NCBI GenBank assembly: GCA_011390335.1
Contig: JAABSO010000037.1
Coordinates: forward strand, 1 to 37,764
DNA: 37,764 nucleotides
From: Desulfotignum sp.
GTDB taxonomy: Bacteria > Desulfobacterota > Desulfobacteria > Desulfobacterales > Desulfobacteraceae
Direction: 5' to 3'
Numbering within the stretch: the stretch's first letter is position 1; each line of letters begins with the position of its first letter. Both the position numbers and the translations under genes were made by a program. The notes under the pieces were generated by a model. It saw only the letters and a program-made list of their open reading frames with translations, did not search any database and had not been told where the DNA came from. Below are positions 8,283 through 15,458 of this stretch, piece by piece.

Positions 8283-10247
8283 ATGGATAATTTTGGCCTG
8301 CATACGGATCTGGCACATTTTTTGAAAAAAATGCCGCTGTTTTCCTCCATCCCGGATGAACAGATAAGAAAGATTGCCGGGTGTTTTTGGGTTGCTGATT
8401 ATCAAAGAGACACGGTTGTTTTTCTGCAGGGGGATCCCAGTGACAGCATGTATGTGATTTATTCGGGGGCTGTTTTAATTTATGCGAACCAGTCGAAAAA
8501 CAATGAAACCCCGTCCCTTGAGATTGAACTTGGAAGGGGTGATTTTTTCGGTGAAATGGCTTTGCTGTCTGATCTTCCACGGACCGCCAGTGCACGGGTC
8601 ACCCTGGATGCAAGGCTGTTTCGTCTAAAGAAACAGAACTTTCAGGATCTTTTGCACCACAACCGGCATATCGGGCTGTATTTAAGCCGCCTGTATGCCC
8701 GGCGTCTTTCCTTTGGGACGGCTGGTTCGTCCATGAAACCAGCCCCGGTTTTTTACACTGTCAGCGCAACTGATCCAGCCCTTGGCCTTTCTTATTTTCT
8801 GTATTCCATGTCCTATCATATTGCAACGGAATCAGACAAAAAGGTGCTGGTGATCGAACCTTATCTGGAACTTGAAAACAACATGAGAAAATTTGGGCTT
8901 CAACCCATTTCCTGTCCGGATGAATCCCTTTATTCCCTTTTGCCTGCCCAGCTTTTCACACCAGATGATATCAACTGGTTCTGTCATCCATCCGGGTTCT
9001 GCGTGCTGCAGGTCAACAAAGGGTTCAACCCCCGCCTGGTGGATATTCTGTCCAGGCTCATGGAAAATTTTAAAAGCTGCTATGATCTGGTTATTTTCGG
9101 CCTGGGACATCATTTTGGTCCATTTGCCCGGCAGGCAGTGCGGCTTTGCGATAAAAATCTGCTGATCATCAACAACACACAGGCTGCCCTGCCCGGGGTA
9201 AAAGAAAAATTGGCAAGTCTGGAAAATATTGCCGGAACCGGTCTGGACCGGGTCAGAGTAGGGGTGAGCCACCTGTGCGGAACGATTGGTATTCCCAGAG
9301 AAACATTAAAAAAAATACTGCATCTGTCTGAGACACCCCAGATATGGGTGGAAAAATCCGATAAAGCAATGAACGATGAGATTGACACGGAAAAAAGGTT
9401 TCCTGTGAAAGGGGCCAGGGCCATTGCACGGGAACTTGCCGGTGTCAGAATCGGACTGGCACTCGGTGCAGGAGCGGCCAGGGGATGGGCCCATATCGGT
9501 GTGATCAAGATGCTTGCCCGGGAAAACATCCACATCGACATGATTGCCGGCACCAGCATGGGGGCCCTGGTGGGGACTATCTTTGCTGCAAATGGATCAG
9601 TGGAGCACCTGGTAAAGACCACCATTGCCCGATTTGAAAGGCGGTCCCAGGTGCGCAGAAAAATCTTTGATTATACCCTGCCCCTGCATGGTTTTTTAAA
9701 GGGACAAAAAGCCATGAACCTTGTGGCAGGTGCCATTGGCCATGCGGATTTCATGGATCTTGCGATACCTGCCTATGTGGTCGGGGTTGACATTTTAAAG
9801 GGTGAAGAGGTGCTGTTTGAAACCGGTGATGTTGCAAAGGCGGTCAGGGCCAGTCTTTCTGTGCCGGCTTTGTTTGTTCCCATCCGGTACAATGGCCGGT
9901 GGATGGTGGATGGCGGCCTGCTCAATCCGGTGCCCGTGAACATACTGGAGCAAAAAGGCGCAGACAAGATAATTGCCGTGTGTGTGGAAAATCCCCATCC
10001 AGAGGCAAAACTGACAGATCGGTCTCCGGGTATCAAGCAGGTGATTGCCAGAACCATCAGTATTGTGCACGGAAGGGCCACCAGCGGATTTGTTCAGCAC
10101 GCCGATGTTGTGGTCTATCCGGATGTCCAGGGCTTTGCCTGGGATGATTTTCACAGGGGCAGGGTGCTGATGCAAAGGGGTGAGGATGCCTGTACAGCCA
10201 AGATAGAAGAGATCAGGGCATTGGTCAGGCAGCCTGCCGGAAGATGA
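8283..10247 (+). CDS. cNMP-binding / MinD-like / patatin-like phospholipase
   Basis: A 654-residue, three-part protein whose ATG follows the previous stop directly. Residues about 15-135 are a cyclic-nucleotide-binding domain with an intact phosphate cassette, GDFFGEMALLSDLPRTASAR. Residues about 155-350 resemble a MinD/ParA-type ATPase fold (KKVLVIEPYLELENN, YDLVIFGLGHHFGPFARQA) but without a Walker A motif, so it is probably inactive. Residues from about 386 are a patatin/NTE-RssA hydrolase: oxyanion loop GLALGAGAARGWAHIG, nucleophile Ser in GTSMG (about 424) and catalytic Asp in DGG (about 542). It is expected to hydrolyse phospholipid or lysophospholipid acyl esters at the inner membrane under cyclic-nucleotide or partner control. 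It ends 17 bases from the convergent gene at 10265. Confidence 0.88.
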   Translation: MDNFGLHTDLAHFLKKMPLFSSIPDEQIRKIAGCFWVADYQRDTVVFLQGDPSDSMYVIYSGAVLIYANQSKNNETPSLEIELGRGDFFGEMALLSDLPRTASARVTLDARLFRLKKQNFQDLLHHNRHIGLYLSRLYARRLSFGTAGSSMKPAPVFYTVSATDPALGLSYFLYSMSYHIATESDKKVLVIEPYLELENNMRKFGLQPISCPDESLYSLLPAQLFTPDDINWFCHPSGFCVLQVNKGFNPRLVDILSRLMENFKSCYDLVIFGLGHHFGPFARQAVRLCDKNLLIINNTQAALPGVKEKLASLENIAGTGLDRVRVGVSHLCGTIGIPRETLKKILHLSETPQIWVEKSDKAMNDEIDTEKRFPVKGARAIARELAGVRIGLALGAGAARGWAHIGVIKMLARENIHIDMIAGTSMGALVGTIFAANGSVEHLVKTTIARFERRSQVRRKIFDYTLPLHGFLKGQKAMNLVAGAIGHADFMDLAIPAYVVGVDILKGEEVLFETGDVAKAVRASLSVPALFVPIRYNGRWMVDGGLLNPVPVNILEQKGADKIIAVCVENPHPEAKLTDRSPGIKQVIARTISIVHGRATSGFVQHADVVVYPDVQGFAWDDFHRGRVLMQRGEDACTAKIEEIRALVRQPAGR

Positions 10248-10264
10248 AACCGGATCGATCCGGA

Positions 10265-11422
10265 TCACAGATTGTTCAAAAAAGACAGGTCCTTTGCCTG
10301 GGTGTGTTTGGTGCCGATGGAAAGCACTTCCACACGGGTGTCAGGCATCAGGCGGTAATACAGCCGACCCTTGTAGGAAAAGATAACCTCGAACACGGTT
10401 TCGCGGTTTTTTTTTCCGAACACCTTGCGCTTGACCGGCACCAGGCCCGGATCCTGGTTGAGCTGGTGGATGATCTCCTCGGCTTTCAACTGCAGTTCGT
10501 AAGTCAGTCCGGCAAAGCCGTCCACAGCTTTCGGGTGAACGGTTGTCTGCTTGTACAGGGTGGAGAAACGCTTTTGAAAGATCTCCTCTTCCTTGATTTT
10601 TTCTTTGCGGGTCTTGCGCTTGCCGGTTTCAAACTGCTGGATTTTGTCGCTTAATTCAGAAATGACCAGCCTTTGCTGCTGCTGGTGTGCCAGGTTCGCC
10701 TCAAGTTTTTCCTCCAGATTGATGATCTCCTGGATCATCTCCTCTTCATTGACGGTTGCCCGCTTTTTTTCTCCTTCAAAGTGCTGTTTCACCTGGCCAA
10801 GTTCTGCGGATAATGTCTTTTGTTCCTGATTAAGGGACACAAGTTCTTTTTGGTATTCTTTTTCAAGGTCCTGAAGGTGTGCGATCTCCTGCTCCTGTTT
10901 CAGGGTATCGAATCGGGATTTTTTTGCACCGCTGCGGTAAAACCACAAAAAAGTACCAAGGGCGGCCAGGATATACAGGCCCAGAATCAGGCCGCTGAGA
11001 AGACGGGCATGTGCAATTGACAGGTCAAATTCCAGAACCAGTCCCTGGTTCAGCAGGCTGTAGTTTTGTGCAGCTGTCTCAATGGGAGAAATTTGTGTCA
11101 GCGGGGCATCTTTGTCATCCAGATCAAAGGTTCTTGGGTACAGCATGGTTCCCTGCCGGGTTGTGACAGAGACCTTTGCCCGTATTCCCCAGGTCTGCAG
11201 GTTTTTTTTTTGCAAAAAGGTGTTGATATTCCGGGTGACAGCCTGTTCAATTTCCAGGGTTCCATCCAGTAAAGGGGCGCTGTCACCGATGTAGATCTCT
11301 TCAAGCGTATTTTCAAAGGTGGTCTCCAGATGCTTTTCCAGCACCTGGATGGTGATGATATACAAAACAGGGGGCAGCAGAATGCATAAAATCAAAATTT
11401 TAAACGGAAAATATTTTATCAT
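10265..11422 (-). CDS. Inner-membrane coiled-coil protein with RelE-like C-terminal domain
   Basis: A 385-residue protein of no named family that I know. TM1 is at about 7-26 and TM2 at about 143-162, bracketing a periplasmic domain of about 115 residues. A long Gln/Glu/Lys-rich coiled coil runs over about 168-280 (TLKQEQEIAHLQDLEKEYQK and onward). The last about 95 residues contain EEIIHQLNQDP, VFEVIFSYKGRLYYRL and VEVLSIGTKHTQAKD. That order (helix, then strands with Y-R and I-x-x-x-x-H) resembles the RelE/ParE fold, though no catalytic set can be verified. The start ATG lies three bases after the upstream stop with no ribosome-binding site, indicating translational coupling to the barrel gene. 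The predicted layout is a membrane sensor or scaffold with a cytoplasmic effector domain. Confidence 0.75.
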   Translation of the reverse strand: MIKYFPFKILILCILLPPVLYIITIQVLEKHLETTFENTLEEIYIGDSAPLLDGTLEIEQAVTRNINTFLQKKNLQTWGIRAKVSVTTRQGTMLYPRTFDLDDKDAPLTQISPIETAAQNYSLLNQGLVLEFDLSIAHARLLSGLILGLYILAALGTFLWFYRSGAKKSRFDTLKQEQEIAHLQDLEKEYQKELVSLNQEQKTLSAELGQVKQHFEGEKKRATVNEEEMIQEIINLEEKLEANLAHQQQQRLVISELSDKIQQFETGKRKTRKEKIKEEEIFQKRFSTLYKQTTVHPKAVDGFAGLTYELQLKAEEIIHQLNQDPGLVPVKRKVFGKKNRETVFEVIFSYKGRLYYRLMPDTRVEVLSIGTKHTQAKDLSFLNNL

Positions 11423-11425
11423 TGG

Positions 11426-13315
11426 TCAGAACCGGTATGATATGTCAATAAACAGCTGGTCATTGTCACTGAACCTTCCAAGCCAGGTGTCCCCATCCCC
11501 GGAAAAGATATCAACCCCGAGAACCAGGTCAAGGTTTGTGACATAGGTATGGGTAATGCGCGGGGACAGATACCAGGAGTTGTCACTCAGTGAAATGGAA
11601 TATAGCATTGATGCCTCCAACCAGTCCATAAAAATATCCCGGCTGATTTCCCCTGACAGAGAATAGTTGTTCCTTTTGAAATAGAGAATGTCAGGCGTAT
11701 ATCCTGATATATACTGGTGGGTGAACTGTATGTTCAGATAAATATTTGATTTTGTAGTGTAATCTGCACCAAGGGTATAGGTGAATGTGGTATTTTTTGA
11801 AGAGGTGAGTGAAGCGGTGAGCAACGACTGGTTTTCATACCATGCTGCCTCTCCCCTGATCCCGAAACCAGACAGGGTGGTTTCAAATTCACATCCCAAA
11901 ATGTTGGTTCTCGGGAATTCCACCATAATGTTTTCATCGGTGAACACAGCTGTTTTCAGAGACTTTTCCAGGTCTTCCCGGTTCAGGGTGCCGTCCACAT
12001 GGATGTTTTTGACAGGAAAGCTGCTGAAATACGGCAGATCTTCGGTTGTATGGTGCCAGGATAAGCCCAGGTCCCAGTTTTGTATTGTCGTGGCGAAGCG
12101 AAAACCCCATTCTGCCTCTGTGTCTGGGTCCTGTTCATCCACAGCCAGACGGTTGAAATAGTGCTTTATATTCTCGGGAACAGGTGATGCAGCAATCTCT
12201 TTTTTTAAATGGGAGAAAACCGCCCAGTCTGTTCCAAAATAGTCCAGTTCTGCTTTTTCAAAAACTGGGATAAAAATTGCCTCAAGGGTAAATGTGTCAA
12301 AAAGCAGCTTGAGGTCCGCCATCCACACCGGCTGTTTGGTTTCCGCATAATCAGGGAGGATGAATTCCCTTGCATCCGTGGGGTTGATGGTGTCCACAGG
12401 GCTGATAAGATCGGCTTTGCCCCATCGGATAATCTGTTTGCCCATGGAAAAATCAATGAAGTTGTTGTTATGGAAAAAAACCGCTTCATGCAGATCCAGG
12501 TTGTATTCATCGGTTTCATTGTCATTGCCGAAGTAAAGATAATCAGACAAAACAGAAACCCTGGCGGTTTTTTTGTATCTGGATTCTAAGAGAATACGGC
12601 TTTTAAGATGGGTCTTGTTTTCAATATGGTCGTTTTTTTTTGTATCCATGGAGGCCCTGATTTGAACTATGCCGGACAGGGTAAGCCCCCCCCCTTTTTT
12701 TCCGGAACCGGTTTTTTCAAAAATATCGGCCCCGGAAGTATCTTCAAAAAGAAACAAGGATTCATCCGGATCATAAGATTTTTTTTGGGGGGCTGCTGGG
12801 GCAGTTTTTTTGTCGTCCAGGTCATCCGAAGGATCGTTTGTCCGGGTTTTTTCCAGGACCTGGTTTGCATTGTTTTTTATGTTTTTTCCTTGCGGGGGAT
12901 GAAAAACAGCAATTTTGAAACCTGGTTTGTTCTGGTCTGCTGTCTGGGTGATGCTGTAGTGATACAAGAGATTTTGTGCAATGTGCAGAACAACCCGGAC
13001 AGTATCCTTCCGGTTCTGGGCAACAGTGACAGATGTCACAATGTCTGCATCTGTGTTTTTATCGATGCGTACCCCGGGAATAAATGCATCGGCAATATCT
13101 ATGACAATTCTTTCAGGAGAGTGGAGAACAAATGGCTCCGGGTCAAAGGGTTTTGTCAGAAAAACGGCAACGGTTTCTGCGGTGGAATTTTTATCAAAAG
13201 CAATGGAAGCAACCTTGTTGCCAGGCAGGCAGAAGCTTTTTTCCGGAAGCATGAAACATGCTGAAATGAATATGAGAAGGATCAGGCAGGACCTTGCCCT
13301 GTCTCTTCCTGACAT
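11426..13315 (-). CDS. AMIN-domain plus outer-membrane beta-barrel protein
   Basis: 629 residues, starting at ATG 13315 with AAAGGAGA seven bases upstream. An N-terminal export signal (CLILLIFISACFM, which also contains a lipobox-like ISAC) is followed at about 35-145 by an AMIN domain (ASIAFDKNSTAETVAVFL, then ERIVIDIADAFIPGV and VRVVLHIAQNLLYHY). AMIN domains bind peptidoglycan and occur in secretins and amidases. A low-complexity linker (about 145-210) leads to a barrel region with DFSMGKQIIRWGKADLISP and NPTDAREFILPDYAETKQP, typical of DUF1302/alginate-export-like porins. The chain ends in a C-terminal Phe (YRF), as outer-membrane barrels do. It is the middle gene of a three-gene operon and probably forms its outer-membrane channel, tethered to the cell wall. 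Confidence 0.82.
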   Translation of the reverse strand: MSGRDRARSCLILLIFISACFMLPEKSFCLPGNKVASIAFDKNSTAETVAVFLTKPFDPEPFVLHSPERIVIDIADAFIPGVRIDKNTDADIVTSVTVAQNRKDTVRVVLHIAQNLLYHYSITQTADQNKPGFKIAVFHPPQGKNIKNNANQVLEKTRTNDPSDDLDDKKTAPAAPQKKSYDPDESLFLFEDTSGADIFEKTGSGKKGGGLTLSGIVQIRASMDTKKNDHIENKTHLKSRILLESRYKKTARVSVLSDYLYFGNDNETDEYNLDLHEAVFFHNNNFIDFSMGKQIIRWGKADLISPVDTINPTDAREFILPDYAETKQPVWMADLKLLFDTFTLEAIFIPVFEKAELDYFGTDWAVFSHLKKEIAASPVPENIKHYFNRLAVDEQDPDTEAEWGFRFATTIQNWDLGLSWHHTTEDLPYFSSFPVKNIHVDGTLNREDLEKSLKTAVFTDENIMVEFPRTNILGCEFETTLSGFGIRGEAAWYENQSLLTASLTSSKNTTFTYTLGADYTTKSNIYLNIQFTHQYISGYTPDILYFKRNNYSLSGEISRDIFMDWLEASMLYSISLSDNSWYLSPRITHTYVTNLDLVLGVDIFSGDGDTWLGRFSDNDQLFIDISYRF

Positions 13316-13367
13316 TGCTGTCTCCTTTGAAATGATTTATTTCAAAGAATGCAAAAAACATACCGAA

Positions 13368-14150
13368 CTAATAGTTTTCAAGGCGGTTTCTGGATATGTC
13401 TGCCTGATCAATATCGGTATTGTAGGTGATACTTTCAATTTTCAAAAAGGTGCTGTGTTCTCTTTCATGGTCTTCCATGCTGATGATCAGCTCTGTCCAG
13501 ATATCTTGAATTTTTTCAAGCTTCAGCACTTTGTAGGTTTTGATGTGATGGCCTTTTTTGTCAAAATATTTTACCAGGATCGGTACCAGGGAGTCTTTGG
13601 TAATCAGGCTTTGCGTCAGGCTGTACTGGGAATGGACATCCTTTTTGGGCCGGGTTTCCATGGCATGGCACGCAACTCCCCCAATGGTTTGTGATCCGGT
13701 GATTTTGTAGGTATAATCGTCAACCGGGTGACGCTCCATGTCTTCATAGGTAAAATCACTGTTTACAAACCGGTGGGATTTCTGGGATGTTACAATCCGC
13801 CGGGTTCTTCTCAGTGCAGGCAGATAGATGAACTGCTCGGTTTCCCACCCGGGTTTTTCAATGGTGAGAAAACCGGTTCCTTCAATATCAGCCGGAAACG
13901 TGAACCTGATAATCTGGCTTTCAAGTGCATTTTCCAGTATCCGCCTGCTGGTAAACTGCCGGACCCGTTTGTTGTCATTTTTGTCCACAAGCACCATCTG
14001 TGAGGTTAAAACAGAATTTTTTCCCCGGTCCCGGTTAAAAACATCCTGGGCCAGTTGTTTGCCGGTGACGGCATCTGATCCTGCAGATGCGGGCAGGACG
14101 GGTAACAGGGCGAACAGGCAGGCCCAGAAAACAAGCAGAAAATATTTCAT
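13368..14150 (-). CDS. LolA-like outer-membrane lipoprotein-sorting protein (TP_0789 type)
   Basis: 260 residues. ATG at 14150 was chosen because AGGGGAAG precedes it and a signal peptide follows at once (MKYFLLVFWACLFALLPVLP, ending ASA). The mature protein shows the family's conserved core: SQMVLVDKNDNKRVRQF, GTGFLTIEKPG, LPALRRTRRI, SDFTYEDMER and YKITGSQTIGG. These proteins share the open half-barrel of LolA/LolB and are thought to carry lipids or lipoproteins across the periplasm. In other bacteria they commonly sit beside RND/MMPL transporters and DUF1302 porins. Here the porin follows 52 bases downstream, but no RND pump is present; a coiled-coil membrane protein takes its place. First gene of the operon 14150-10265. 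Confidence 0.85.
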   Translation of the reverse strand: MKYFLLVFWACLFALLPVLPASAGSDAVTGKQLAQDVFNRDRGKNSVLTSQMVLVDKNDNKRVRQFTSRRILENALESQIIRFTFPADIEGTGFLTIEKPGWETEQFIYLPALRRTRRIVTSQKSHRFVNSDFTYEDMERHPVDDYTYKITGSQTIGGVACHAMETRPKKDVHSQYSLTQSLITKDSLVPILVKYFDKKGHHIKTYKVLKLEKIQDIWTELIISMEDHEREHSTFLKIESITYNTDIDQADISRNRLENY

Positions 14151-14410
14151 GATCTTCCCCTTTTTGTCATGCTGAAAATAGTTGCAACCTGTCTTTGGCT
14201 TCGTCAAATGCTTGACGCCGTTCATAGGGTGTTTATGCATATATTCATATGCAAGATACGGGTTTTTGTCAATTTGAAATTCTGATTCTGCCAAGGGGCA
14301 GTATGCCGGGCAGACCGGTTTATATGAAAGAACAATCTGCCAGCCTGTTCTTTCATGCTTTGTTGTACCCGTAAGGGTATGGTTGTTGTTAAAAATTTGT
14401 ACGGATATTT

Positions 14411-14482
14411 TTTTGGTCATTTGATCATAATTTTTCTTGACAAAAACTACTGAGGTGGTAAATTATGATCAAATGACCAAAA
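14411..14482 (+). promoter_or_regulatory. 23-bp inverted-repeat operator around a TTGACA promoter
   Basis: Left arm 14411-14433 and right arm 14460-14482 are perfect 23-base reverse complements, each containing TGATCA (core TCATTTGATCATAA). The 26-base spacer holds TTGACA at 14437-14442, and 17 bases later comes AAATTA at 14460, the start of the right arm. The right arm therefore covers the presumed -10 and runs up to the ribosome-binding site at 14481-14486. The layout suggests tight repression by a dimeric or tetrameric regulator, most simply autoregulation by the DUF134 protein. Confidence 0.7.
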
Positions 14483-14492
14483 GGAGATGTCC

Positions 14493-14861
14493 ATGCCGCG
14501 ACCCAAAAGACCCAGATCTATCGGCGTACCCCCGATTGTGACAGAATTTAGTCCCCGGGGGGGTCAGGAAACTTGTGAGGTGATCTTGTCCTTTGAAGAG
14601 TTTGAGGCAGTGCGCCTCATTGATTACGACGGTCTGGACCAGGGGCAGGCAGCCGGGATCATGAACGTTTCCCGGCAGACAGTGGGCAGAATTCTGAGGA
14701 GCGGGCGGTTCAAGCTGTCAAAGGCAATTGTGGAATCCTGCCGCCTGAAACTGTCTGGCGGATGCTATAAAATAGATGAAAATATCTCTGGCCGGGGACG
14801 GCACCGCCGCCGCAGAGGCGGGGGCTGCCGCGGACCTGGTCACGGCGGGTGTAACCCATAA
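14493..14861 (+). CDS. DUF134 predicted DNA-binding protein
   Basis: A 122-residue protein. ATG 14493 is preferred over 14487 because AAGGAG (14481-14486) is six bases away and the family begins MPRPKRPR. The conserved N-terminus, the EVILSFEEFEAVRLIDYDGL segment and a sigma-region-4-like helix-turn-helix (QGQAAGIMNVSRQTVGRIL) identify DUF134. Cysteines occur in ESCRLKLSGGCY, and the C-terminal tail is Arg/Gly/Cys-rich (RGRHRRRRGGGCRGPGHG), possibly metal- or cluster-binding. The perfect inverted repeat directly upstream suggests autoregulation. It forms an operon with the DUF5320 gene 24 bases downstream. DUF134 genes often accompany NifX/NifB-like and Mrp-type iron-sulfur genes, but none is present here. 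Confidence 0.85.
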   Translation: MPRPKRPRSIGVPPIVTEFSPRGGQETCEVILSFEEFEAVRLIDYDGLDQGQAAGIMNVSRQTVGRILRSGRFKLSKAIVESCRLKLSGGCYKIDENISGRGRHRRRRGGGCRGPGHGGCNP

Positions 14862-14885
14862 TATAAGACAAAAGGAGGCGTTATA

Positions 14886-15173
14886 ATGCCTGGATTTAAC
14901 ACAAGAGGACCGGAAAATCAGGGTCCCATGACAGGCCGCGGACGCGGTCTCTGCACAGGCGCTGCAAACCCTGCCCAGGGGTTTGGTACCGGGAATGCCC
15001 CGGGATTCGGCAGAGGACGGGGCAGAAGATGGTGCCAGGGAAGTTTTGGCGCCAGGGGCCCTGTGAGACAGTGGCAGTCAGCACCGGATGTCGGCAATGA
15101 CCTGCAGGCCCGGGCAAAATGGCTGGAAGCGGAACTGGCAGCTGTAAAACAGCAGTTAGATGATCCTTCTTGA
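14886..15173 (+). CDS. DUF5320 Gly/Arg-rich small protein
   Basis: A 95-residue protein behind AAAGGAGG, ATG at 14886. The N-terminus, GPENQGPMTGRGRGLC, matches the DUF5320 signature (GPxGxGPMTGRGxGxC). A Gly/Arg/Phe-rich middle (GFGRGRGRRWCQGSFGARG) is followed by a short C-terminal coiled coil, LQARAKWLEAELAAVKQQLD, where family members usually carry an oligomerisation helix. Function is unknown; the family travels with DUF134 and NifX-type proteins. The operon ends at the strong hairpin at 15242. Confidence 0.8.
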   Translation: MPGFNTRGPENQGPMTGRGRGLCTGAANPAQGFGTGNAPGFGRGRGRRWCQGSFGARGPVRQWQSAPDVGNDLQARAKWLEAELAAVKQQLDDPS

Positions 15174-15241
15174 TGCAGTATTTTTTGTAATGGCACCACC
15201 AAAACCAGCGGGCCTGGTAAAATAACAGCCCTGCTGCAAAC

Positions 15242-15302
15242 ATCACCGGGAAGCCTTTGCTGGAAATTAACAGGCAGCAAGGCTTCCCGGTGATTGCTTT
15301 TT
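15242..15302 (+). terminator. Terminator of the DUF134-DUF5320 operon
   Basis: A 20-bp stem with a single bulged T: 15242-15262 (ATCACCGGGAAGCC and on) pairs with 15275-15294, around a 12-nt loop. It is followed by GC and five T at 15298-15302. Confidence 0.75.
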
Positions 15303-15318
15303 GGAGAACGGCCGTTAT

Positions 15319-15341
15319 ATTTGCAAAAAAAATTTGCAAAT
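15319..15341 (+). promoter_or_regulatory. Inverted repeat ATTTGCAAA-N5-TTTGCAAAT upstream of epd
   Basis: Perfect 9-bp arms (15319-15327 and 15333-15341) separated by five A; each arm contains the palindrome TTTGCAAA. It lies 118 bases before the dehydrogenase start and could be an operator. Between it and the gene, the 10-mer GCTGTGGTAT occurs twice (15380-15389 and 15398-15407), 18 bases apart. No regulator can be named. Confidence 0.4.
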
Positions 15342-15458
15342 GTCGTATGAAACAGTATTTTGCTTAACTTGTCTGTTCTGCTGTGGTATAGGGTCAGGCT
15401 GTGGTATGAAATCATATTGGTGATATACAAAACCCATTGCCAGGCCGAGAAAACAAAC

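Noticed and set aside
10250..10263. 14-bp palindrome CCGGATCGATCCGG between two convergent genes
   Set aside because: Too short and without T-runs to call a terminator; weak evidence for any role.
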